Positions 1 through 5,069 of a stretch of DNA of 5,082 nucleotides are shown here, in pieces. Position 1 is the stretch's first letter; each line of letters opens with the position of its first letter. The stretch spans positions 1 through 5,082 of the forward strand of contig VBCP01000476.1 in assembly GCA_005888925.1 (NCBI GenBank), read 5' to 3'. The DNA is from Betaproteobacteria bacterium (GTDB taxonomy: Bacteria > Pseudomonadota > Gammaproteobacteria > Burkholderiales > SG8-39). The translations under genes and the position numbers were made by a program. The notes under the pieces were generated by a model that saw only the letters and a list, made by a program, of their open reading frames with translations, made no database searches and had not been told where the DNA came from.

Positions 1-798
1 AACGTGATCGTCGAGAACGTCGCCGGCGCGGGCGGCATCGTCGGCGTGCAGCGGGCGATCCAGGCGGCGCCGGACGGCTACACGCTGCTGGTGGGCGTCG
101 ACAGCCCGATCTCCATTGCGCGCTTCGTCACGCCGTCGGCGGTGCGCTACGACAGCCTGCGCGACCTCGCGCCGATCGGCATGCTGAACGCCGCGCCGAT
201 GATCATCGTCGCGCGCCCCGGCCTGCCCGCCGACAGCTTTGCCGAGCTTTTGAAGCTGGCGCGCGCGCAGCCAGGGAAGCTCTCCTACGCCACCTCGGGT
301 GTCGGCACCGTGCTGCACCTCGCGATGGAACGCGTCAAGACGCAGGCGGGCATCGATATCCTGCACGTGCCGTACAAGGGCGGCGCGCCGATCATCACCG
401 ATCTCATCGGCAACCAGGTCGATCTCGCCATGCTGGTGACCGTGGCGACGCTGCCGCAGGTGAAGTCCGGCAAGATCAAGGCGCTCGGCATCACCACGCC
501 GCAACGGCTCGCCTCGGCGCCGGAAATACCCGCGCTCGCCGAGTCGCCCGAGCTCAAGGGCTTCGACATGGTCGCGTGGACCGGGCTCTTCGCGCCGGCG
601 AAGACGCCGGCGGCGATCGTCGAGCGGCTCAACCGCGAGCTGAACGACGCGCTCGCCTCGCCCGAGGTGGGCGGCAAGTTCGAGGAGCAGGGCGCCATGC
701 TGCGCCGCTTCTCGCCCGCCGAGTTCGGGGCATACCTGCGCAAGGAGCAGTCGGACTACGCCGAGATCGTGCGCGCCGCGGGCATCAAGGAGCAGTAA
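1..798 (+). CDS. Bug/TctC family tripartite tricarboxylate transporter substrate-binding protein (5' partial)
   Basis: This is the C-terminal part (265 residues visible) of a periplasmic solute-binding protein of the TTT system, which captures small carboxylates for a TctA/TctB-type permease. The reading frame is open from base 1, so the real start lies outside the window. Aligned with the complete paralogue at 3337-4281, about 52 N-terminal residues (signal peptide and first strand) are missing. Family marks seen, numbered from base 1, are VIVEN at 2-6, the AGAGG loop at 8-12, APDGYTL at 23-29, the SGVGT..HL ligand-loop region at 99-107 and HVPYKGG at 122-128. The C-terminal helical part (AKTPAAIVERLNREL) is also typical. 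The stop TAA at 796-798 lies inside the 3' end of the convergent RNase gene. The ligand cannot be deduced; family members bind di- and tricarboxylates, amino acids or aromatic acids. No permease gene is visible. Family assignment is firm, substrate unknown. Confidence 0.93.
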   Translation, partial: NVIVENVAGAGGIVGVQRAIQAAPDGYTLLVGVDSPISIARFVTPSAVRYDSLRDLAPIGMLNAAPMIIVARPGLPADSFAELLKLARAQPGKLSYATSGVGTVLHLAMERVKTQAGIDILHVPYKGGAPIITDLIGNQVDLAMLVTVATLPQVKSGKIKALGITTPQRLASAPEIPALAESPELKGFDMVAWTGLFAPAKTPAAIVERLNRELNDALASPEVGGKFEEQGAMLRRFSPAEFGAYLRKEQSDYAEIVRAAGIKEQ

Positions 799-1495
799 AG
801 CCCAGTCCGGCGAGCGCGCTCCTCATGCGCTCGTAGTGCGTGCCCGGCCAGTAGACCCGGCCGCAGCCGGCGCAGTGCGTGAATGCAGAGTGCAGCTCGA
901 GCACGCGCGGCGGGACGCGGCTCGCCACCCGGTCTTTCGCTATGGGTGCCAGCGGCAGATTGCAATGCAGGCACAGCGTGAACGGCCGCGCCTGCGCGCC
1001 GAGCTGGTAGCGCGCGGCGACCTCGCGGAGCTGCGCCTCGGGCTTTAGCGCCCTCACATAGCAGCCGCGCTCGATCTCGCGGCATTTGAGGAGATCGCGA
1101 TCGCGCGTCAGCACGACGCGGCCTTCGTCATGCGCGATCCGGCGGATCTCGCGATCGGCGAGCGCCTGGTCGTGGAGCGTATCGAAGCCGAGCATCCGCA
1201 GAAAACGCGCGAGTGCGCCGAGATGTGCGTCGGCGAGGAAATGCCTTGCCGGGCTTTGCACCTCGGCATAAGCGAAGACCTCGACCTCGTCGCCTTCCCT
1301 GACGGTCCGCTGCAGCGTGGCCGGGTCGCCGTTCACCCGCACGGCACCGACTTCGGTGTGGGGGACGCCGAGCGCTTCGATGGCGTTTTTCAGATTCGCC
1401 CCGCGGGCGCAGGCGTAGGCGAATCTGGCGCCACGCCATTCCCGCTTGAGGAACACCGAAAGCTCGCTGTGAAAGCAGAAGTAGGCGGTCGCCAT
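785..1495 (-). CDS. Ubiquitin-like domain + Mut7-C PIN-type RNase domain protein
   Basis: A 236-residue probable ribonuclease. Residues about 1-78 look like the ubiquitin/MoaD-like domain found fused to Mut7-C, with RVNGDP at 53-58 and the final strand VEVFAYAEV at 71-79; there is no C-terminal GG, so it is a fixed domain and not a conjugated modifier. Residues about 85-224 form the Mut7-C domain, a PIN-like nuclease fold. Candidate metal ligands are D89 in FLADAHLG, D132 and D134 in LTRDRDLL, and perhaps D114 or E116. A zinc ribbon follows, with C175/C178 (CLHC) and C208/C211 (CAGC), then the typical end YWPGTHYERM (215-224). The ATG at 1495 is chosen because the ubiquitin-like fold begins there; upstream in-frame codons would run through the palindrome and the divergent gene. 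No clear Shine-Dalgarno is seen. The 3' end overlaps the Bug gene by 14 nt. Family known, cellular RNA target unknown. Confidence 0.9.
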   Translation of the reverse strand: MATAYFCFHSELSVFLKREWRGARFAYACARGANLKNAIEALGVPHTEVGAVRVNGDPATLQRTVREGDEVEVFAYAEVQSPARHFLADAHLGALARFLRMLGFDTLHDQALADREIRRIAHDEGRVVLTRDRDLLKCREIERGCYVRALKPEAQLREVAARYQLGAQARPFTLCLHCNLPLAPIAKDRVASRVPPRVLELHSAFTHCAGCGRVYWPGTHYERMRSALAGLGFTAP

Positions 1496-1502
1496 GCCGA
1501 CA

Positions 1503-1515
1503 GGGGTCTGACCCC
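1503..1515. repeat. 13-bp palindrome, possible REP-type repeat or operator
   Basis: GGGGTC-T-GACCCC is a perfect inverted repeat with 6-bp arms around one central base. It lies in the 55-bp divergent spacer, 7 nt before the RNase ATG and 35 nt before the mini-HTH ATG. On the minus strand it is preceded by an A-rich run (AAAATC). It matches the 13-mer at 5070-5082 at 10 of 13 positions when read in opposite orientation. It resembles short palindromes dispersed in betaproteobacterial intergenic regions and often linked to REP-associated tyrosine transposases; that link is from memory of the family and was not tested. An operator for one of the HTH proteins is the alternative. Confidence 0.55.
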
Positions 1516-1550
1516 GATTTTGAGGGAACGGCACTTGCTCGCACTGCCGC

Positions 1551-1814
1551 ATGGTCCACCAGCCAAGATGGGCAGAGATGTGCGCGCGCATTTTGCAGCA
1601 GTGCGAGCAGCTGCAGGGCGGCGGCGACAAGCTCGCCGCGTTTCTCGGCGTCAAGCGCTCGGAGCTCGAGGAATGGCTCGCGGCGCGCTCCGGGCCGCCG
1701 CGCGCGGTGTTCGAGCGGGCGATGGAGCTGATCCTCGCCGAGCACGACCGCCGCACGGCGCGCGAAGCCGCCGGCGTGCCGCGCCGGCGGCGCAGCGATC
1801 GCGCCGCGGCTTAG
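1551..1814 (+). CDS. Small HTH-like (Cro/XRE-like) protein, first of a paralogous pair
   Basis: An 87-residue protein not assigned to a characterised family. Residues 15-61 align without gaps to residues 11-57 of the next gene's product, with 18 of 47 identical. The shared pattern is L.Q.EQ..GG...LAAF..V.......WL.....PP..VF......I. The LAAFLGVKRSELEEWL stretch (28-43) reads as the two central helices of a Cro-like HTH, in which a hydrophobic residue and W fix the second helix. The C-terminus (about 67-87) is basic, with an RRRR run, and could touch DNA or RNA. Start ATG 1551 is preferred because it reaches about as far as the start of the paralogue; ATG 1578 is possible but cuts helix 1. No clear ribosome binding site is seen. 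It is divergent from the RNase gene. DNA binding is inferred from pattern only. Confidence 0.7.
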   Translation: MVHQPRWAEMCARILQQCEQLQGGGDKLAAFLGVKRSELEEWLAARSGPPRAVFERAMELILAEHDRRTAREAAGVPRRRRSDRAAA

Positions 1815-1861
1815 TCGTTCGAGCGCTGCAGCTGTAGTGCAATCGACGAGGGGTCCTGCCG

Positions 1862-1888
1862 GACGCACGCGTCAGGCACGTCCCGTGC
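1862..1888. promoter_or_regulatory. Two adjacent short inverted repeats between the paired HTH-like genes
   Basis: GACGC-AC-GCGTC (1862-1873) and GCACG-TCC-CGTGC (1876-1888) are each perfect 5-bp inverted repeats, lying 12 to 38 nt before the ATG at 1900. They could be operator half-sites for autoregulation by one of the HTH-like proteins, or weak hairpins in the leader. Short inverted repeats also arise by chance in DNA this GC-rich, so this is a low-confidence call. The rest of the 85-nt spacer (1815-1899) shows no convincing -10/-35 pair. Confidence 0.2.
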
Positions 1889-1899
1889 ATGAGCCGGAT

Positions 1900-2133
1900 A
1901 TGGACCAGCGCACCCGCTACGCACAGGCGCTTTCGCAAGCCGAGCAGACGCTCGGCGGCCGCGCGCAGCTCGCGGCGTTCTTCCGCGTGCCGGCGGAAAA
2001 GATCGCGGCCTGGCTTTCGGGCGAGGAAATCCCGCCGCTGGAAGTGTTCCTCGGCTCGCTCGACGTGATCGCCGACGGTCCCTATGCCGGGTTCGGGCGG
2101 CCGATCCGCGTCGCGGTCATCCGGCAACGCTGA
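1900..2133 (+). CDS. Small HTH-like (Cro/XRE-like) protein, second of a paralogous pair
   Basis: A 77-residue protein of unassigned family, paralogous to the product of 1551-1814 over an ungapped 47-residue core (residues 11-57 here). The core holds LAAFFRVPAEKIAAWLSGEE (24-43), matching the helix-turn-helix layout of Cro/XRE-like domains with the W-L-x-G signature at the end of the recognition-helix region. PPLEVFLGSLDVI follows at 45-57. The tail (58-77) is a short Gly/Pro-containing stretch ending in a basic, hydrophobic segment and differs completely from the tail of its neighbour. ATG 1900 is chosen by the start of the paralogue; in-frame GTG codons at 1837 and 1885 give longer versions with no matching sequence. 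A weak GAG lies about 6 nt upstream. Probably co-transcribed with the first copy across an 85-nt gap. Function as a small regulator is inferred. Confidence 0.72.
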   Translation: MDQRTRYAQALSQAEQTLGGRAQLAAFFRVPAEKIAAWLSGEEIPPLEVFLGSLDVIADGPYAGFGRPIRVAVIRQR

Positions 2134-2156
2134 CCGGAAAATCGTACAAATAGGAA

Positions 2157-2175
2157 CGGCCCGCCGAGCGGGCCG
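2157..2175 (+). terminator. GC hairpin after the HTH-like gene, possible weak terminator
   Basis: CGGCCCGC-CGA-GCGGGCCG forms a perfect 8-bp, all-GC stem with a 3-nt loop, 23 nt after the stop of the preceding gene. There is no T-run after it on the plus strand, so it is not a textbook intrinsic terminator. On the minus strand it is followed by a partly T-rich stretch, but no minus-strand gene needs ending there. It may act as an mRNA 3'-end stabiliser or transcription pause site. The remainder of the 91-nt spacer (2134-2224) is covered by the next entry. Confidence 0.3.
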
Positions 2176-2212
2176 GCCGGGCAGTCATCGTCCCGCTACA
2201 GGCGGTTGTCAG

Positions 2213-2218
2213 TATCAT
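2213..2218 (+). promoter_or_regulatory. Candidate -10 element (TATCAT) just before the M20 hydrolase start
   Basis: TATCAT ends 6 nt before the ATG at 2225, so transcription starting at the usual distance would begin at or near the A of the start codon and give a leaderless mRNA. This fits with the absence of a Shine-Dalgarno sequence before the ATG. No good -35 hexamer lies 16-18 nt upstream, which weakens the call. Confidence 0.22.
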
Positions 2219-2224
2219 CGGCCC

Positions 2225-3349
2225 ATGACCGGCGCCGACGCCATCTCGCTTACCCGGTCGCTCCTCGCCTTCGACACGATCAACCCGCCCGGCCGCGAGC
2301 GCGATTGCGCGCGGCATGCCGGCGCGCTGCTCGAAGAATCGGGCTTGCGGGTCGAGTACCACGAATACGAGCCGGGCCGCACCAGCCTGGTCGCGCGTGC
2401 CGGCGGATCGGACGCAAAGGCGCCGCTCTGCCTCACCGGGCACCTCGACACCGTCGCGCTCGGCGCGCGCCCCTGGACCAAGGACGCTTTCTCCGGTGAG
2501 ACCGAGGGCGCCCGCCTCGTTGGGCGCGGCACTTCCGACATGAAGGCCGGCGTGGCCGCGAACCTGCTCGCGGAGCGCGCCTTTGCGCCCAGATTGGCCG
2601 GGACGCCAGGCCTGGTGATTGTGCTGACCGCTGCGGAAGAAGGCGGCTGCATCGGCTCGCAGCATCTCGCGCGCACCCAGCTCCTGGGCAAGGCGGGCGC
2701 GCTGCTGGTCGGTGAGCCGACCTCGAACTACCCGTACATCGGGCACAAGGGCTCGGTGAAGTTCCACGCGAGCTTCAAGGGCGTGTCGGCGCACGGCTCG
2801 ATGCCGCAGCTCGGCTCCAACGCCATCTACAAGGCGGCGCGCGCCGTCTCGCAGCTCGAGGCGTTCGACTTCGCCGCCGCGCCGCATCCGGTGATGGGCG
2901 CGCCGACGATGAACGTCGGCACCATGACGGGCGGCAGCGGCGTCAACATGGTGCCCGACACGGCGACCATCGGCGTCGACATCCGCACCGTGCCGGGCAT
3001 GGACCACGGCGCGCTGCTCGAGCGGCTGCGCGGCGTGCTCGGCAAAGATGCCGAGATGGCGGTGTTCTCCAACCTGCCGCCGGTGTGGACGCCGCCGCAG
3101 CAGGAATGGGTCGAGCGCGTGTTCGACATCTGCAAGACGCATCTGGGCGCTCGGCCGGAGGCGAAGACCGCGAGCTACATGACCGACGCGGCGAACCTGC
3201 TCAAGGTCTACGCCGGCGCGCCGACCATCGTGCTCGGGCCCGGCGAGCCGCAGATGGCGCACCAGACCGATGAATGGTGCAGCATGGAGCGCATCCGGCA
3301 GGCGGTGGCGATGTACGAGGCGATCATCAAAGACTGGTGCCGGCTCTGA
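2225..3349 (+). CDS. M20 family metallohydrolase (ArgE/DapE-type deacylase or peptidase)
   Basis: A 374-residue cytosolic zinc amidohydrolase with no signal peptide, of normal family length. The expected di-zinc site is complete: H73 and catalytic D75 in GHLDTV, bridging D105 in GRGTSDMK, catalytic base E138 and ligand E139 in TAAEEGG, E164 in GEPTS, and H346 in MAHQTDEW. The lid/dimerisation domain (about 175-285) contains GHKGSVKF and SAHGS, with H190 matching the conserved lid-domain histidine of the family. Members remove acyl groups from N-acyl amino acids (ArgE, DapE, aminoacylases) or cleave dipeptides and carbamoyl compounds; the sequence does not single one out, so I give no symbol. 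Start ATG 2225 is used because the fold starts with AISLTRSLLAFDTINPPG; the frame is open further upstream but that part is unlike the family. The next gene begins 13 nt before this stop, so the two are probably translated in coupling. Confidence 0.9.
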   Translation: MTGADAISLTRSLLAFDTINPPGRERDCARHAGALLEESGLRVEYHEYEPGRTSLVARAGGSDAKAPLCLTGHLDTVALGARPWTKDAFSGETEGARLVGRGTSDMKAGVAANLLAERAFAPRLAGTPGLVIVLTAAEEGGCIGSQHLARTQLLGKAGALLVGEPTSNYPYIGHKGSVKFHASFKGVSAHGSMPQLGSNAIYKAARAVSQLEAFDFAAAPHPVMGAPTMNVGTMTGGSGVNMVPDTATIGVDIRTVPGMDHGALLERLRGVLGKDAEMAVFSNLPPVWTPPQQEWVERVFDICKTHLGARPEAKTASYMTDAANLLKVYAGAPTIVLGPGEPQMAHQTDEWCSMERIRQAVAMYEAIIKDWCRL

Positions 3350-4281
3350 GATTTTTGTTTTTCATAGGTCTGTGGGTGAGCGTTGCGAGCGCGCAGCCGG
3401 TGACGCGCATCGTGGTGCCGTTCGCCGCGGGCGGCGTGCAGGACATCGTCGCGCGCTCGATCAACGCCGAGCTCGGCGCGGCGCTCGGGCGCAGCGTGAT
3501 CGTCGAGAACCGCGCCGGCGCCGGCGGCACCATCGGCGCCACCTACGTCGCGAAGAGCGCGCCCGACGGCCAGACGCTGATCCTCGCCGGCGCGAGCCAT
3601 ACCATCGCCGGGTCGCTCTACACCAAGCTGCCGTACCACCCGCTGCAGGATTTCACGCCGCTCGCGCACATCGGCAACGTCGATTACGTGCTGCTGATCG
3701 CCGCCGCGGTCCCGGCGAAGACCGTCGCCGAGTTCGTCGCCTATGCGAAGGCCAACCCGGGCAAGCTGAACTACGCGAGCGCCGGCAGCGGCTCGGCGAC
3801 GCATCTGTCGATGGCGTACTTCGTGAGCCTTGCCGGAATCGACATGGTGCACGTGCCGTTCAAGGCGACCGGCGAAGCGGTCAACGAAGTGCTCGCCGGC
3901 CGCGCGCATGCGGTGATCGCGGCGAACATCGGCGCGCTGCCCTTCATGAAGGATCCCCGGGTGCGCGCGATCGGCTCGACCGGCACCCAGCGTTCGAAAT
4001 TCCTGCCCGAGCTCGCCACCATCGATGAGTCGGGCGTGCCGAGCTACGCGTTTGACTCATGGATCGGCATCCTCGGGCCGGCGGGCATCCCGCGCGGCAG
4101 CGTGGACGCCATCAATGCGGCGGTCGGCAAGCTGCTCAAGGACCCGGTGATCCTCGAGCGCCTGGACAAGCAGGGCGTGGTGCCGCAGGCGCTCAGCCCC
4201 GACGCCTTCGGCGAGCTGCTGCGCGCCGACTTCGCGAAGATGGCGCGCGTCGTCAAGGTCTCGGGCGCGCGCATCGACTAA
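3337..4281 (+). CDS. Bug/TctC family TTT substrate-binding protein, complete
   Basis: A 314-residue precursor of a periplasmic binding protein. The GTG at 3337 gives a good signal peptide, MPALRFLFFIGLWVSVASA, with likely cleavage after residue 19 (VASA|Q); the frame extends upstream to 3274 but only inside the hydrolase gene and without family resemblance. The mature protein starts with the usual QPVTRIVVPFAAGG. Other marks are VIVEN at 54-58 followed by the AGAGG loop, APDGQTL at 75-81, SAGSGSATHL at 148-157 and HVPFK at 172-176. Spacing between the last two conserved histidines (16 residues) equals that of the first Bug protein. The start overlaps the M20 gene by 13 nt, pointing to one transcript and coupled translation; no strong ribosome binding site is seen. 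The stop overlaps that of trxC by 4 nt. Ligand unknown; a carboxylated substrate or product of the hydrolase is an inference from context. No TctA/TctB genes are in the window. Confidence 0.93.
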   Translation: MPALRFLFFIGLWVSVASAQPVTRIVVPFAAGGVQDIVARSINAELGAALGRSVIVENRAGAGGTIGATYVAKSAPDGQTLILAGASHTIAGSLYTKLPYHPLQDFTPLAHIGNVDYVLLIAAAVPAKTVAEFVAYAKANPGKLNYASAGSGSATHLSMAYFVSLAGIDMVHVPFKATGEAVNEVLAGRAHAVIAANIGALPFMKDPRVRAIGSTGTQRSKFLPELATIDESGVPSYAFDSWIGILGPAGIPRGSVDAINAAVGKLLKDPVILERLDKQGVVPQALSPDAFGELLRADFAKMARVVKVSGARID

Positions 4282-4700
4282 AGCGCCTGGTTCACCCAGT
4301 CCTGGATCGAGCGCGCGTCCATCGCGCCGGAGACGCGCGCCGCTTCCTTGCCCTGCTTGAAGAGAATCAGCGTCGGGATCGAGCGGATGCCGAAACGCCC
4401 GGCGATACCCGGCGCCGCCTCGGTATCGAGCTTCGCGAACCGCGCGCGCGTCTTCATCTCGGCCGCCGCGCGCTCGAAGCCCGGCGCCATGGCGTGACAC
4501 GGTCCGCACCACTCGGCCCAGAAATCCACCACCACCGGCAGCTCGGTGCGCGTGACCGCGGCGTCGAAAGTCGCTTCGCTCACCGGCACGGGCTTGCCAT
4601 CCGCGAGCGGCGCTTTGCATTTGCCGCACACCGGACCGTCGGCCAGCCGCTCGGCCGGAACGCGATTGAGGGTCGAGCAGCCTGGGCAGCCGATCAGCAC
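4278..4700 (-). CDS. trxC: Thioredoxin 2 (TrxC) with N-terminal zinc ribbon
   Basis: A 140-residue cytosolic disulfide reductase, almost the length of E. coli TrxC (139). The N-terminal zinc-binding module has C5-P-G-C8 and C25-G-K-C28, the feature that separates thioredoxin 2 from thioredoxin 1. The thioredoxin fold follows, with DFWAEWCGPC at 59-68 (redox cysteines C65 and C68) and the cis-proline P109 in RSIPT. The GTG at 4700 is the only sensible start: it places the first zinc cysteine at residue 5 as in the family. A modest AGG lies 9 nt upstream, and the preceding gene's stop is 4 nt away, so translation is probably coupled. In enterobacteria trxC belongs to the OxyR oxidative-stress regulon; no OxyR site can be seen here because the operon promoter is upstream, at or beyond the window edge. 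It is convergent with the Bug gene with a 4-nt overlap. Confidence 0.96.
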   Translation of the reverse strand: MLIGCPGCSTLNRVPAERLADGPVCGKCKAPLADGKPVPVSEATFDAAVTRTELPVVVDFWAEWCGPCHAMAPGFERAAAEMKTRARFAKLDTEAAPGIAGRFGIRSIPTLILFKQGKEAARVSGAMDARSIQDWVNQAL

Positions 4701-4704
4701 GGTT

Positions 4705-5058
4705 TCATGCCTGAAGCACGCGGATCACGGCGCCGTGCGCGACGAGCGCTTCGGGGCGCTTCTGCAGCCACTCGCCGTACTTGCGCTGAAACGCAGAACC
4801 ATCGGCATCCGGCTTGAGCAGGCGCCGGATCTCGGCAATGTACTCTTTCGGCAAATCGGCGGGCTCGAGCTCCTCCAGGCGCACGATCAGCGCGGTGAGC
4901 GCACCGAGCCAGGCGAATGCCGGGTCGTCGATCAGCGCTTTCAGGAATTCGCCGTCCGACATGCGGCCGCGGCCGCGCTCGTAGCTTTCGCGCTCGGCGT
5001 CGACCAGCGTCTTGTGCAGGTCGAGCAGCGGACGGCGGAGGTCTTGGAGGGAAGGCAT
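4705..5058 (-). CDS. Conserved all-helical protein of unknown function upstream of trxC
   Basis: A 117-residue protein predicted to be helical and soluble, with no signal peptide, no cysteines and no catalytic motif I recognise. Visible marks are an N-terminal helix LLDLHKTLVDAERESYERGRG (the LHK..LDAE..YER pattern, about 12-31), a second block DDPAFAWLGALTALIVRLEEL (44-64), and a C-terminal F..KY.EWLQKRPE.LVAHG.V segment (90-111). I recall similar conserved hypothetical proteins in proteobacteria and acidobacteria, but no assigned role. ATG 5058 is chosen over the in-frame TTG at 5064, which adds only two residues. No Shine-Dalgarno is seen ahead of it; the leader holds an A/T-rich patch and the palindrome at 5070-5082. 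Four nucleotides separate its stop from the trxC start, so it is very likely co-expressed with TrxC. A role in redox or stress physiology is conjecture from this context only. Confidence 0.82.
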   Translation of the reverse strand: MPSLQDLRRPLLDLHKTLVDAERESYERGRGRMSDGEFLKALIDDPAFAWLGALTALIVRLEELEPADLPKEYIAEIRRLLKPDADGSAFQRKYGEWLQKRPEALVAHGAVIRVLQA

Positions 5059-5069
5059 GCGCAATAAAT

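Noticed and set aside
1496..1756. In-frame N-terminal extension of the RNase gene (87 more residues)
   Set aside because: It would run through the palindrome and antisense to the first HTH gene, and the ubiquitin-like domain starts exactly at the ATG at 1495.
1130..1837. Open plus-strand frame of 235 codons across the RNase and first HTH gene
   Set aside because: It is a shadow: the opposite strand encodes a full Ub-Mut7-C protein with zinc-ribbon cysteines, and the later part is low-complexity Arg/Ala in another frame of the HTH gene.
2084..2224. In-frame upstream extension of the M20 hydrolase (47 residues)
   Set aside because: It overlaps the HTH gene, runs through the GC hairpin and looks unlike M20 N-termini, which begin as the ATG 2225 version does.
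2117..3262. Open minus-strand frame of 381 codons opposite the M20 hydrolase
   Set aside because: Its translation is Arg/Ala/His-rich with no family motif, while the plus strand carries a complete metallohydrolase active site. Long antisense frames are expected in GC-rich DNA.
4694..4708. ATG at 4708 overlapping the unknown gene's stop (ATGA) as a trxC start
   Set aside because: It is in a different frame from trxC and meets a stop after four codons; GTG 4700 gives the family N-terminus.
4059..4817. Open plus-strand frame of 252 codons over the Bug 3' end and trxC
   Set aside because: Arg/Ala/His-rich translation without motifs; trxC on the opposite strand is unmistakable.
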